From: Pelargonium tetragonum
Taxonomy: Eukaryota; Streptophyta; Magnoliopsida; Geraniales; Geraniaceae
Direction of reading: 5' to 3'
DNA: 64,000 nucleotides
Assembly (NCBI GenBank): GCA_036897445.1
Contig: JAYMTL010000051.1
Span: 55,564-119,563 of the forward strand
Part shown: piece after piece, positions 1 to 13,384 of the stretch
How the letters are laid out: every line of letters begins with the position of its first letter
Position numbering within the stretch: the stretch's first letter is position 1
Notes under the pieces: model-generated
Seen by the model: only the letters and a program-made list of their open reading frames with translations
Database searches by the model: none
Told to the model about the DNA's origin: nothing
Program-made: the position numbers and the translations under genes

Positions 1-994
1 GAGTCTTCCTAGAACAGATGTCAAACTATAAGTATTTTGATTATAATAGGAATAACTACTGATGCTTGGATTTACAGTAAGCAACCAATTCACGGGCAGC
101 GAGTATAAAGTCTCTTTTAAGTTCAAGTAGCTTTAAGAGTATCCCGGTATCTAAACAATTTATATATGTATGGACTTTTTAGTGTTAACCGAGGAGGCGT
201 TATGCGGATTTTTATATACGATATTTCAATTTCTTAAAATTACTTGAATGCATTCTAGCTTCTCTTTAAGAGCCCCGTTTGAAGTAACCTTTATACAAAA
301 CCCGAAAGAGACTCCTAATTTTAGAAAAGAAAAAGTTTTTAAAGGCTTAGCGACTTCCCAGTAAGATTTTTATAGAATAAAAGATAAAGCAAATTCACAT
401 GAAAGATTTTTTTAACATACTAACACTAAGTTTTTCTCTTTTATAGACAAGAACTGACACTATCCCGTATCTAGTATATAGAGCCACTCCCTTAGTTGTT
501 CAAAGGAAGGACTCCTCAATAGCGGAACCTGCAATTTCATTTACTCTAGCTGTATGCGAACCAATCCCTATATGTTCCTTTCTTTCTATAAGACCCAATT
601 AACTGAATTATTCTTTCTTCCTAATTGCATTGCTAAACCTAAGCTCGACTTAGCAGTCCCCTTAAATTCCAACCAAGTACCCGTTGGCAATGGACCACGT
701 AATAAAGAAAATAGGACTCTGTATTCTGTATACATAATTCTATTCTTCTATAATTTAGAATTCTAGCCGAGATAACACACAAGAAAAGGCATTTCAAATA
801 TGTAGTTCCGAATCTATCAGAGATCCCAAAACTTCATTAGTTTATAATCTTCTAGATAAGGAAACCCATGAGCACTTTTCTAGTCTAGACTTTGTTTGTA
901 TATGGTACAATTTTCAACACGTTTAAGAAATGCTTTAAGTAGCCCTTGTGATATAAGGTTAGATCCCTTAGTTAAGTTTTAATTATATTGGAAG

Positions 995-1020
995 CTCTGA
1001 GGTTTATATATACCTCGGAG
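995..1020. repeat. Hairpin, 9-bp arms, 8-nt AT loop
   Basis: CTCTGAGGT at 995-1003 pairs with ACCTCGGAG at 1012-1020, with one G.T pair, around the loop TTATATAT. The stem is GC-richer than its surroundings. No adjacent gene is seen, so no processing or terminator role can be assigned. Confidence 0.6.
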
Positions 1021-3988
1021 AGTCCCCTTAATTTAAGTGAAACCCGGGATGCTTTATCTATATTTATGTTTTTAGATTAGCTAACCTTGGTTGGTATAGA
1101 TAGAATATAAAAATAGGAAGGTTTCGTACGAGGACTACTAAATGTTCCAAAGAGAAGCAAGAAAATCCCATAGAATCGCGTATACCCTATATTAAAGGCA
1201 CAAAACTCGATTTCAGTAAAGGTGGGCAACCTTTTATATATTATAGGGTCCCGCTAGGTGCGTGCCGTAATTCTTTCATTAGAAGATATGAAGATTCGTA
1301 AAACTATTCTGGTTAAACTGAGCTATTAAAATCTAAGTTACAACTACGCATACTAAGCCCCGCCCTTTTTGATAAAAAAAGTCTTTCTTCTCTCTTACTG
1401 TAATGTGTCGGAAAGTCTAGGGATCCCTCTAATTATTTATAGTCAATTTTGAGCAACCCAAGGCACTCGTATAACAAAAAAGCTTTTACATCCATGTGTA
1501 ACTTTTACTATATCTATTTCTTTGCAACTTCATAATACAGGATAGGATACCAAGTCTTTCTTTTTAGTCGGATGCAATTTGTTAATTAAAAATTTCTAGA
1601 AGTAACCTACCTGTTAGAAAATAAAAGGAATTTGACTTTCTAGTGTGTAACTAATACTTATGAATAATTAGGTCTAATTTGCTTAGAAAAAAAGAAAGAA
1701 GTCAAACTTGCGACTTTTATACTTTTAGGAATATCATGTCAATGACGAGATGCTAAGTCTGTATGGAATGGAGAATCCTTCTAAGGTTGTAGAGAAACCG
1801 CTTATATATAATAAAGATTTGCCCGGGAATGTCCTTTTCGCCCTAGGAATCGCCTGTCAAATTCCTTCGGTAACTCTTTTTTGTTATTGCCTCATTATTA
1901 CAACCCAAAACCTTGAGAGTAAAAGAGGTACTCGCGGGCTCCCTAATCTTGTGCTAGTATATAGTTTATATAGTGAACACGTATCCTTTATTCTTGTCCC
2001 AAAGCCTTATGATATTCGGTAAAAAACTGAGTTCCCTAAGTTAGCCACTCCTCTGGGTCTCCGCTCGGCGTAGGCTTGTGCTTTGATATACCTAAAACTT
2101 TCAAACGAGTTTAATCTATGCAATAAACGAAAGCCAGCTTTAGCTTAAAATGTACAAGTAATTTTAAGGAAAACAAGCTATATAAATTAGAAACTCCGCG
2201 GAATTTACAAAACTCTTCCGTAGGGTATCCTAATTAGGCGTAAAAACCCCAGCTGTTTTTGTTATAGAAGTAGTTTGTATTACCGAGCAGTTAGAGAGAC
2301 TCTAAGCGTGTGCTAGTATTGTATTATAAGTGTCCTTAGTTTTAACTAGAAAGAATAGGTAATATAAATGACTGAGCGTAGTCCCCAGCTCTTCGAAGAG
2401 AGTCACTTTTCCAAATACGTATCGGTTTTCATTTAAGTTAAAATTTCCTTTTATGCAACCAATATAAGAAAAAGAAACTAAAAATTCTCTGGATGATACC
2501 AATTCTTCCGAATACGGGAACGGCTGCTCTTTACAACTCTTTGAAGAAAACCCGCGTTTAGTAAATATCCCTTACAAGATAGGGAAACCTATAGGGGCGC
2601 TGTATGCAAAAACAAGGAAACCCTTAGTTTTTAGCGTTTGCAATAGTGAGGACCACATAAAATCGGCAAAAAGGGGCAAACAAGGAACCCTCGGGTGTTC
2701 TCTAATTTTGAGAGTTTTCCTTATCCGGAGAACTAGAAAAAAATCTTCTAATTTCATTTTTGTTCTTACAAGGAGTTCCACCCAAGAAGGCCCTTCCTTA
2801 TTAAGAGAAAGAGATTGTGCTATTTACTGATATGTGTAGGGAATTCCAGAGAAAAGGGACTCTTGCATGTAAACTTATCAAAGAGTTTGTTTAACAAATA
2901 AGGGGTGCAATCTTATTATACCGAATAAGGGACTTTTCAAGGAGATGCTTATTCTCTGAGTTTGGGATTGAAAACAGTTAGAGTTAGCTACAGCCAATAC
3001 TACAATCGAATTAAAAAACTTTGGTATATATCAAGGTTAAATAAAATTTAGTAAATACGCCCGAAAGAACTTACAAAGAATACCAATTGACCTGTCTCAT
3101 ATAAGAATATACGACTTACCTTACTTAACTTACTTCCGCTGGCAGTTTTCCACTCCAAAAGGGCCCAAATTTTTAGTAGGATCCCCCATTCATTTACAAG
3201 TACCGATTAAATCTAAGGAGTTCCCCTAGGATCTAAAATTTGAGTAAGCGAGTGATTATAGAAGAAACAGGGACTCTGCCTTTAGTGAAATTGAACTCCG
3301 GGTTATAAAAAAGAGGAATTCCAAAGAATCCATAGCTTTCCTATTATAGAGTATAAGGAACCAGAGACAAAAGAAATGAAACCTACTGCAAGGCCTTAGT
3401 ACCCTGTAACGTGATGCAGAAACCTATTATGTCTATTTATTCTTTTCTTTGATTTTATATCCATTTTCCTTGTCAAAGTACAGCTAATTATAAATAAAGT
3501 TTTAACACTAATAGCTATCCGGGGCATATTTCATTCAAACCGACAATGTGACTTAATCTTTAGTGGATACTTAAGAATCTCAAGGGTCCCTATCTGTTTT
3601 CCCTCGGCTTACTAAAATCGCAGGGCAAACTATCGATCAGGATCGCGCAAGAAAAAGAAATTTAGGAACTCACAAGTTAGGCTTAAACTTTTCCTATAAC
3701 CAAAGATATTCCATAGCTGAATTTGGGTCGTATATGCCTTTAAATAGACTACCTCACGAGGGGTACCTAACACACCTAACACTAGGAAAGATTTTAGTCT
3801 CCTTTACTCTTAATTTAACAGGAGCACCGGAAAAATCCTGTAAGAGTACACATTTACATAATAGTAAACTACCTTGCTTGACCTAACTAGAAGAGACTAA
3901 TCCAAGAATCTTGTATTTTTAATGAAGTTCTAAGAGGGTTTCAAGATTAATAAGTACGGATAACAATAAGACAAGACTGGTTGACTTC

Positions 3989-4009
3989 GAATTCTAAAAA
4001 ATAGAATTC
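3989..4009. repeat. Perfect hairpin, 8-bp arms, A5 loop
   Basis: GAATTCTA at 3989-3996 and TAGAATTC at 4002-4009 are perfect complements separated by five A. The structure stands alone in unassigned DNA. Confidence 0.6.
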
Positions 4010-6999
4010 CTTTTAGTTAGGTTATACTATAAACTACATATCTTATCCTTAATATATGAGAGTAAGAAATGTTTCTGAAATCTAATCCATTTCGAGCTCT
4101 AAATTCACGGAAGTAAAATAAGCAAAAATAGATCCTTCGAGCTAGCCTATGAAATGAGAACTTTCCAGGAGTAAGTAGAACTTTTTTTTATAGAGAATGC
4201 GTGCCTTTTGAAGCTAAAAAACCTCACTTGCAAAACAGAGTTCTTTATGATCGCAATTCCCCCTTCCTATTCCAAACGAATTTTTTCTTTGTTAGCCTCT
4301 GGAAATCCTGGAATTTAGCTCTAGCCTATACTAGGAATTAGGGCACTCCTTATCCTTAAAAAGAAAGCTACTCAAAAAATACAAAAATTTTGACGTCTCA
4401 ACTCGATGGAATTTGGAAACTCATAGAATCCTGGATCTAACCGATGAGGCGTTGTAAATAGGAATTTCTCACTTAAGGGTCCAAAAAGGGAATCCTCTTG
4501 TTTAAAAAAATTCCCCGAAGTGCAATAACTTGTAATTAAGATGCAGTGTAAGGAGTTGAGTCTTTAAACTAAAAGGAATTCTTATTTCTTTAAAAACAAA
4601 AGTCTCGTTAAGACATAGCAGTGCAGGAAAGTAATCTACCTAGCCTGTGCTCCTAGAAAAACCGACTTCTTAAGAAAAAGACTAAGGAACAAAGGAGCCC
4701 TCCTTGTTAATTTGCCTATTTTTATAAGAATGCTTACTTTCTGTATCTGAATTAAGTAAAGTCAGCAAGGACGGAAAGATGTGAGGATTCTTTTGTCATA
4801 ACTATACCCCTATTTAAACTAAGTCCTACCTATTACTCTATAATTAATAAGACCCAAAGAAGACTCCTATTAAGACTAAGAAAAGAAGAGCTGCTAGGAC
4901 TCAGCTACAGAAAGCAGGTAACAATTAAGGGCATATGAATCTGGGGTTGTCCTAGTGTATGCGTGTTAACTAACAAATAGACTTTTCTTTACCCTAAGGA
5001 GAAAACGAAATAGACTAAACTACTCTTAACCTAGATCCCTATTTTTTTAATACTATATACTAGAAACTCTTACCCTATAGACCCCTAACAAGAAGAAAAA
5101 GACTATGCTAGCTACCAAAAACCCCTAAGAAAGGGCAGGTACAGGTATCCATAATAGGTAGGGCTCGTAAGAAGGTAAGTCTATTTTTTAGATTTAGATT
5201 AAGAAAGGTATAGTTACAAGGACTCAAATAGCTAGGAAGAAAGCAGGTGGGTATAAGTCTTGATAAAAGTATACTGGTTAAGAGTATGAAATGAAAGTTT
5301 TACAAAAGATAATAAAAAGTCCTTGGGATTAGAACCTTTGTCTTGTTGTGTTGCCTGGTTAAAGACTGGAGTATAAATCAGAAGGCAAAGAGGTTCAAGT
5401 AAAAGTCTTTGGTCTTAGTGTAAGGAACTACTAAACTCCCTTCGCGACGCGACTGTCAGGTAAACCAGGCATTACAAATATCTATAAGTTTTATCCTTTC
5501 TTTATTAGTAATAACAAGGAACAAAAGGAATCCCGTAGGTATAAGTCTCTGGCCCTGCCCTTTTTTAGAGTTATAGCTTGTTTGCTTCTAATCCGGGTTT
5601 AATGCAGGAAAAGCAAGATTTTGAGTAAATAAAGGAAAGGTTAAGGAGTTTAGTAAAAGTTTTAAGTTTCAGTGTCTTAGTTTAGCCAGAATTTTTCTTT
5701 TGTTTTTAGTTGCACTTTATCTTCTCCCCTCCGAGAACCTGGCAATCTTCATTAAATATGGATCAAAAAGAATTCGCCTTGTCGAATAATAACTACAGCA
5801 CAACCTATAGAGAGGGGAAAGTTTATCTACACTTAAGGGAAATAAGACTAAAACAAATTATCTTATAAAAAGAATAGGACCTTCTTTTGTAGGTAATAGT
5901 TTCTTTCTGGGTTACGTGCGCAAGGGTATAATGCTGCTCCGAGTTCTTGGTTGTAAGTTATGTGTTGAAAACTCCTTGTTATTGTGCTTGCTTTATTCGG
6001 CTGTCCTACTAAAAAGTATTGCAAAGTCTACTCTTGGTACAAATTCTGGCTAAACTAAGACTAGGTTTACGTTAAAGTTAAGGAGGGTTGTTTCCGGGGT
6101 TTAATAGGTATGTATAATTACCCATATAAAAGCTAACTGCAGAGTCTAAAATGCGGATATAAGCCCGATCAATTTGAGCTTGGGTTTTCCAGCCAAGTTC
6201 TTTTATTTATTTCAAGGTGGTTCGAACCTACACGATGCCCCTAGGATAATAGGGGTCCCTTTATAAAGTTGTAACTAACATATAAACTCATTCTAGGAAA
6301 AAGATCTCAATTTCTTGAGACATTGGAAAATCCCCGAGATAAATATTCAATTTTAAGTTGATGAAACTTTTAGAACCCCTTGCAAGCAAGCAAAAGTCTT
6401 TCTATACCACTTAAACCCAGGAACAAGAAGAACCCAAACTATTCCACTATACTAAAAACTCAAATTCTTGTAATAATAAAATAAAAAGTCAAAGTGAATC
6501 TAAATTCTTTCGTGCGCGTTTGGGTGCCTTGTTGCATATTCCTTTTAAGACTTTTAGGAGCCTATTTCAAGTCAAGTACTTTTCCCGGCTTTTGTAAGAA
6601 ACTGACAGAACTTTATTAGGAAAGCAAAAAATCTAATATAGGATCCACTACTACCTTGCTTGCTTTGTTATACAAGTTGCCCGCCCTCTTTTGTTTGGAA
6701 TATGTACTGGAGTTCTTTTTTTAGAGAAAAAGCAAGCTCCTTTTAAAGTCTGAATGAGACCTTCGTAGAAGTGTCCAGAATTTTAAGTTTACTAACACAA
6801 AAAAAGTTTCCGCTTAAGCTATAACGGAAATCTTTCGCCGCTTTTGGTATATCCAAAAATCTACCAGAGCCCTGTACACCCTTAAAGAAGTAAAAAGCAC
6901 AAGGTTCATCTCTATACTGGACAAGGTGCCCCATATCTATTTAAAAACTTCAAGTTAGCTCTAAATAAGTAAAAAGATTTTGAATTATTAACCCTTTTT

Positions 7000-7073
7000 G
7001 GATCGGGAGCTCACGGACCCTATTCCGTTTTACCAAAGTCGTTGATGATTTTACTACTTTCTTGTTGTATTCC
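7000..7073 (+). mobile_element. Possible Ty1/copia integrase trace (frameshifted)
   Basis: One frame reads GSGAHGPYSV (7000-7029) and a second reads VVDDFTTFLLYS (7038-7073), followed by TAA. Copia integrases carry a block of the form HSDV.GP followed by (V/I)DDF(T/S)R.TW.Y, the second Asp being catalytic. Order and strand fit, but the space between the blocks is about 9 residues too short and a frameshift separates them. Chance resemblance is quite possible. If real, it is a nuclear-type retrotransposon fragment of the sort often found in plant mitochondrial DNA. Confidence 0.2.
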
Positions 7074-10000
7074 TAAATTTGAGTAAACCGAGACTTAAAA
7101 GAGTAGTATCCTAGTTGCAGCCTAGGTAATTCTTTTTATTAACATTTGCTAAAAATTCTTTCTCTCGAGTACCTATTAAATTCATTTTTATTACTCTAGT
7201 ATCCAGGCTTACCGTAGCTCCACGTAAAAGAAAATATCCATTAGTGTAGGATTCCCTTAGACAGGACTAAAACTTTGACTTTAATAAAGACATTAGATCT
7301 TCTCTAGACCAAGCAGATAAAGGGTTTTGACTTATCATGTCATTTTATCTTTATTATAATTTGAGTCTTTTGAGTTGTAATAAAAAGACTCAAGATATAT
7401 AGTCTTGTAACTAGGCCCGAAGAATTGTATATAAGCCATAATCCTTAGCGGGATATCCCTTTTGAACAAAATACTATTAGGTAATTTTGGTAAAGGCAAG
7501 CATCCGATCAAGCATATAAATTTGTAGGAGAAGCAACTAACTTATTCTAATTCGGTAATATCCTCAAAAGGCCCACTCATTGTGTTCCCTTATGGGAAAA
7601 AGACAGGCTAGAGCAGGCCAAACTCTTAGAATTTAGTAAGGCCGATGTCTTTTATTCTTAAATTACTATACATATTCTTTAAGAAAGTCCTTTTCTACTA
7701 AACGAAAGAAACTTCCCTTTACATTGTAAAACCTACCTAAAAAGAAAAAATGAAACTAACTAAAAGGAATTCCTCCCTTTTTATACACCTAGATTAAATT
7801 AAATGTCCCTTTTCTTGAAATACTTAAAGACTTCCAAAAAAATCCTGGGATAACTTAGACTCATTTAAACATAGCTACTAAGAAAATACACTCCTATCCT
7901 ATACCCTTTATAAGACCTGTAATACCTCCCATCCTTAGTCTTAAAAGTCTTCCGAGCCCTTCTTTTACCTATTATTACCTGCTTTCAGCTTAATCTTAAT
8001 AAAGCTATAGTTCTCCCATTGCATTGTAAGGGGCATCAGCCCTCCGTGCTATAAACCTTTTTTGTAGGACTTCGAAACCCGAAGTGTCCGGCCAGTTCAG
8101 TAAGAGCGCAAGACTTTTGACTTCTTTTTTGATATATTAGTAGAGTGCTTAGTATGATAATTATAGCTAAACTAAAATACGCTTTAGCAGAGCTCCCGAA
8201 ATCGAGAGGAGCAAGAATAGGCGTTAGTAGACTTTAGCAATAGATACGAGGGCTTCCCATTCCAAGCCATTTACTTTTTAATATATAAATTTTCTTTTCT
8301 ATATTTTCTATACTATAATAGTAGCTATTCCTTTTTTGTCTTTATATGTCATTGAAGCCGGGTGCTCCTTTATACTTATAAAACCACAAGCAGAAGTTTT
8401 CGAGACTAAAATGATAACCTATTTTGACAGGACTCTCTTCCGAATCAAGGTCTATTTTAATTTAGTAAAGCAAACTCCTTGGCAATGAGGTCAAAATCCT
8501 TTATTGTCTAATGAAATTTGTGGATCCAAGAATATATCAATCCCAAGTTATTGTCTGGATCTAAGAACTAAGTATCCGACCTTTCCCCCATAAAGTAATA
8601 AGGAATGCCAAAACTAAAAACTTTCAGCGAAGCTTTTTTCTGTAATTAACAAACACTACTTTAGCACCAAGTTATTACCACTGCATATCATCAAAAATTT
8701 TGCTTTTTAACTCTGTACAACGTTCCAAAATAATTGACTCCTGGATTGCTTGTAACTTTGATTTGTCTAATTCTGATCTGGCATTGTCCTAGGGGCAGGC
8801 GCTGAAGTTTTATAAACCTCTTTAATGACAATGACAGTACTGCTTTTATCTTCAATTCCAGAGGATAACTAAAATTTTTGTAAAAAAGGTTGCTCCTCAT
8901 CTCCTCGACGAATTCCGAATTAACTGATATAAAAAATCTTGTCACAGCCAAAGGATTTTAGGTACAGCCCTTAGTTGAACGCACAATATTCAGAAATAGC
9001 AACGGAGTTTGTAAGTTGCAAGTACTTGTCTCTAGCAAGGTTTCCTGATTATTGTTCATATAAAACTCCTTTGGTACAAACCTTTTATTAAGGAGGAATA
9101 AAAAAAGGGTTTTCGCAAGGAGAGTTCTGAAAAGTCCTAATATTTGACTTGTTTATCGCCGGGGCCTAAAGAAAGAAATATTCTTGCGCATTGTATGCGT
9201 AGGGGATTGCGTAATAAGTGCTTTGTCAGGGAGTATAGTATATACTTCTGTTTTTCTTAAATCTATAAAGTTATAAGATCAACAGCATCCTAAGGTAAGT
9301 CTTTCCTATTTATATAGAACAGGTTTCATTTTTTGTTAGAATATCTTGTTCTAAAAAGTTGTATTAACTCTTGTACAAGCAAGTATGGCTTCCTTAAGTA
9401 TCCAGATAGGTAATGGTGACTATAAAAAGTTTTTAACCTTCATATTCATATATAAGTATAGCCGTATTAAAAAAGAAATAGACATTATATATATATCAAA
9501 GATTCCCAATAAGAATAAGGCCAATTGAAAATAGGAGGCTCACTAGAGTAAACTAGGTTTTGTTAGAGCAAGAACCGTGAGTGTGGCGGCTACGTAAAAG
9601 GAAATAACTAGCCACGAAGTATCTGCAATAAATATATAAAAGACAGGGAACTTTTTTTAAGTGAAGAAAACCCCTTTTTGTTATACTAGATTTAGTTTAC
9701 CTTGTAGTTTTTTCTAGAAAAATCAAACCCGTGATGAAGTATAGTTAAATGAGCCTTACTTAATGCTTTGATAGATATTACTCTTGATAGTTTGTCTGTT
9801 CCCCCACATTGAAAAATGACTTATATAGAAGAAGCCCCCCTCTTCTCAGCAACTCCATCTTCCCTTCCTTCGACTCCGAAAACCTCCTTTTCTAAATCTT
9901 TTATCCGGCAGAGCACAAGTCAAATGGGTCAGATGGTGTAGGTTCAAATTCTTTCCCTCTCTAAAAAGCAAGTTATTCAAATTAGAAGAGAGACCTACAT

Positions 10001-12295
10001 AATAACAGGTAGAATACTTTCTTTTATCTGAAAAGCTTAGACATTCTAATTCTTCAAGACTGGATTAGTCATTCAAATTTGTCTATCATACTCGAAACTT
10101 ATATAGATTCTTATGAAACCTATACTAGAGTCAATCTATTTGAATAGGTAATGTATCTCATTAATAAGTAGAATCCTTTTGAACGTATACCTTGGCTTAG
10201 AAAGCACAACGCATTATTTAGAATTTGTTATAGAATATACTATAAATAGTTTATCGGATTCTTAAAAAACTTTACTAACTCCTTACACCTCCTTTTTAAA
10301 TAACTCATAAAAAGGTTGCTTAACTTATCCTGGATCTTCTCTAAATTTGTACACTTCTCGATCCTAAGTAGGAAATTCTTATTTTAGAGCCACGTAAACG
10401 TTTATCTCTTATAAAGGAAAGTAACAAGACTTCTCTTAAGTAAATCAAAGATTTAAGTACTTTGATCAATATGGTAGGTCAGGTTTTTTTGTAAATTGCA
10501 TTTTCTTGTGCCTTTTAAAAAAGAAGGCTTAATTCTAGCATACAATCCTTGCGGGGTTAGCTTTTAAAAAGTTCCTCAACATCAAACATAAAATCAGTTC
10601 GTTCTCGTCTAGCGAAGACATCTAATTTTGAAGAAGGTAGACTAAAAACCTTGTTACATCAGATTAAAATCTATGTTGAAGAATACTAGAACATAGGGAT
10701 TGCTCTAAAACCTTATAACTGGATCTAAAATTTCCCAATTACTTATGCTTGATAAACCCGAAACTTAGAAACTCCCGAACAACTCAATCAGGATATGTAT
10801 CTAATACTGGCTCTTCTCCAGGTTCAATGTTTATTAATTTAAAGTTGCTTGATGCCTCTCCTTTTTATGGATTCTCCCTATGAGGATTGAGTAGAGCTTG
10901 CAGATAAAGTTAAAACTCATCTGTATACCTCCCTACCGAGACGTGTAGAAAAGTGTCGCTTGACCAAATATTCCCAGGGGAACCCTTTTTCTTTAAAGTA
11001 CTTTTCTCTTTTTCGATAGTATTCAAGGAATTTGTTCCTGAAGCCTACAGCCTGGAAATCTACTCTTTTATTTTCTCTCTTTATTATTATCTTGAACGAA
11101 TAAGTCGAATTCAGTTAAGAAAGCAGGGGGGTGCTCGAGAGGACTTCTATATAATTAATAGACACCCTGCCAATCTTAAGTATAATACCAAGCCCTTGTT
11201 TTCGTCACTTTTAAAGTTTTCCCTTTTAGTAGGCACGAGAGTTTGTGCTTTTAAGTTACTCAAGTACCCTTAACTCTTCCTGACTGAACAAGTAGCATAG
11301 AGTTTGCTCCTATCCTATAAACAGGGTTTTTAAGAATACAAGATCTTATAATAACTATTTTTAATTAGATACAAAAGCAAGTTTACTAGACGAGCTTACA
11401 TTCCTCATGGGTTTGGTAACGGATTCAAAGTATTGGCACTTCTGAGTCTTGTTTTGGTTAATTAGAAACATTCCGAAAAAGCCTTATCTGTAATAAGAAT
11501 TTGATAAAAAAGAAAGGGTCTCGAGGTCAAAATTATATATAATAACCGATCCTCACGGTTTACACTATTCAAATTCTATGGTATTCTTCCAATGTGTTTG
11601 TAAACCCAGTATTATAAGTTCCTTATTCATTCTTAGTTTTAGGAATCTCTAGGTAATTAGATAGATACTGGTTAGTATCGCCTCAGAAAGAATTTAACTT
11701 ATAGGAATTGTGGCTAACCTATCCAGTACGAAAGGCAAGCATCAGCTTAATCTTATAGCGCAAACCCCTCTCTCCCTGAATCATTTTGAAATAGGAAAGT
11801 GACTCCTGTTCAAAAGACGCAGGCCTGACAAAGATAATTAACAAATGTCTCTAAGTTCTTGTCGGGAACTCTATGTATGGGTTGGGAATAAAAAGGTTTA
11901 TCCCAGGGGACTGGGGAAGGAAGGCTCCTGGAAAAAAGGAATACTTAAGCATTAAGTATTCTAGGTTCGCTATAAAAACTAACCGTTTCAGAGAGCTTTT
12001 ATGGGGCCCTCTACTCTTGAGCTTAGGGTCTTAGTAAAATTCGCAATTTTGGTAAAGTCTTAAGTCATCTGCACGAATACCTTTTGTCCAAGTCCGAACA
12101 AGACTCCTAGACTTTTTACAATATTTATTAAAACACTTATGTTTTATACAAAGTGTAGGCAATAAGGCACCGGTTTGACAGTGATTTGAGATCAAGTACC
12201 CCTTCTAATCTTCAGTAAAAAGTAAAATAATCCATGGAGTGACCAATAAATGTAAATAACAAAAAAAAAGACAAGGATACTAAGTAATATAACAG
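7074..12295. other. Unassigned stretch upstream of ccmFc
   Basis: No gene is recognised. A 106-codon + frame at 10953-11273 begins with GTG, not ATG, and an 86-codon - frame at 8691-8951 begins with TTG; neither resembles a known family. The last 170 bases before ccmFc are A-rich (a run of nine A near 12260). I see no convincing CRTA-type plant mitochondrial promoter that I could place with confidence. Confidence 0.55.
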
Positions 12296-13384
12296 ATGCT
12301 TCAACTACAGAACTTTCTTTTGCTCATTATTGCCTTAATTGTCCTCTCTGGCACAGCAGCTCCTATACTATTCAAGTGGTTCTTCAGTAGAGATGTTTCC
12401 GTAGGCGCACCCTTCTTTAACGGCACTCTAATTCCTATTCTTATCTCTGTATTCGCGCTTTTAGTCTACTTATACTGGAAACAATTACTAGGAACAAAAG
12501 TGAGAACAAGCACTCTATTCCCAAATATACCTAGCAGAAGGTCATACAAAGCCAGACAATTCCTTTTTTCTTTAGTTCTACTTCTTCATTTTCTCTTTCT
12601 TGAATCTAAAACTGACTTCTCTTATTTAGAATCCTTAGCCGGTGTGCTTTGCTTACTATTATTCTGCACTCTCTTCTTTTTACCACGAAAGAAATTGCTC
12701 AAACGTGATAGGGCACAATTAAAGAGAAGACTTCGCGTAAGACCTCTATCCGCAGAGAAAGATAATTACATTACCTTACCTACGAGCAGAGAGATTTTAG
12801 GATTAGGTCATATCCCATACCAAAGAGTAAAAAGAGGTATGAATCTTTCGCACGGAGGAATTTGCGTCTTTACTTTGGGTCTTATTCTATCTAACACGAA
12901 GAAGCTGGAGTTTAGTCAAGGACTTTCTTTAGGTTCTGAGCTCAATATGGGTAAGGAGTTTTGCTGTTTTCGTGGTCTTGATCATTTACAAGGGCCTACC
13001 TTCCATTCAATTTGCAGTAATTTGATGATCTATAAACCTATTCTCGATCGTGAGGCATTCTTGCCAATTTCGTATGAAACTGGAAAACTAGAGCCTTTTC
13101 TGAATAGATGTTTGGGGAATCCAGAAGATAAAGAATTTTTGTTGAGCTTGTTCCCCGAAAAGAGGTACTTTCAAGAGAGTACGAGCACTACTGAGGTAGC
13201 TATACATACAAATTTATTTACAGATCTATACGCTGTGATTGGAACTAGAATAGGTGGCTGGTATACAACTTTAATAAAGCTGCCTTTTATCTTTCTTATT
13301 TGGATAGGCTTTTTCTTGTCTTTCTCGGGAGGAATTCGTGGTTTGTTACGTGAAATAAAAGGGGAGAAGTTGCGTTGGAATTAG
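12296..13384 (+). CDS. ccmFc: Cytochrome c maturation protein CcmFC (362 aa, intronless, shortened)
   Basis: This encodes a subunit of the mitochondrial cytochrome c haem-lyase assembly (system I, the CcmF/CcmH module), an inner-membrane protein acting with CcmFN and CcmH to attach haem to apocytochromes c and c1. The ATG at 12296 gives the family N-terminus MLQLQNF, and the frame ends with the family C-terminus KLRWN at TAG 13382-13384. Likely membrane segments are at residues 7-26, 43-61, 89-102, 112-129, 184-199 and 327-347. Conserved blocks include SRDV..GAPFFNGT (31-44), DFSYLES (107-113), LPTSRE (161-166), SHGG (185-188), RGLDH (226-230), GPTFHSIC (233-240), FPEKRYF (286-292), TSTTEVAIHTNLFTDLYAVI (296-315) and GGWYTT (320-325). 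His186 in SHGG should match the bacterial CcmF periplasmic haem ligand; this is an inference from the family alignment. Usual plant length is about 440-450 residues; the deficit lies mainly around residues 131-160. No intron interrupts the frame, and no neighbouring gene is seen. Confidence 0.97.
   Translation: MLQLQNFLLLIIALIVLSGTAAPILFKWFFSRDVSVGAPFFNGTLIPILISVFALLVYLYWKQLLGTKVRTSTLFPNIPSRRSYKARQFLFSLVLLLHFLFLESKTDFSYLESLAGVLCLLLFCTLFFLPRKKLLKRDRAQLKRRLRVRPLSAEKDNYITLPTSREILGLGHIPYQRVKRGMNLSHGGICVFTLGLILSNTKKLEFSQGLSLGSELNMGKEFCCFRGLDHLQGPTFHSICSNLMIYKPILDREAFLPISYETGKLEPFLNRCLGNPEDKEFLLSLFPEKRYFQESTSTTEVAIHTNLFTDLYAVIGTRIGGWYTTLIKLPFIFLIWIGFFLSFSGGIRGLLREIKGEKLRWN

Larger units (their letters stand above)
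1..6999. other. Unassigned non-coding stretch
   Basis: I recognise no gene here. The longest ATG frames are 554-766 (70 codons) and 1750-2022 (90 codons), both +; neither resembles a known mitochondrial protein, and both are within chance length for AT-rich DNA with frequent TAA/TAG. Frames on the - strand at 2302-2502, 2572-2781 and 6743-6934 are equally unsupported. Two hairpins inside are listed separately. Confidence 0.6.

Noticed and set aside
5180-5260. A frame reading RTQIARKKAGG recalls the histone H3 tail.
   Set aside because: It is a single short basic block between stops, with no histone fold sequence following.
10953-11273. A 106-codon + strand frame.
   Set aside because: It has a GTG start only, no recognised motif, and its length is expected by chance across six frames.
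11723-11735. CCAGTACGAAAGG resembles the sarcin-ricin loop of large-subunit rRNA.
   Set aside because: Neither flank matches the surrounding 26S rRNA helices; a 9-10 base match is within chance.
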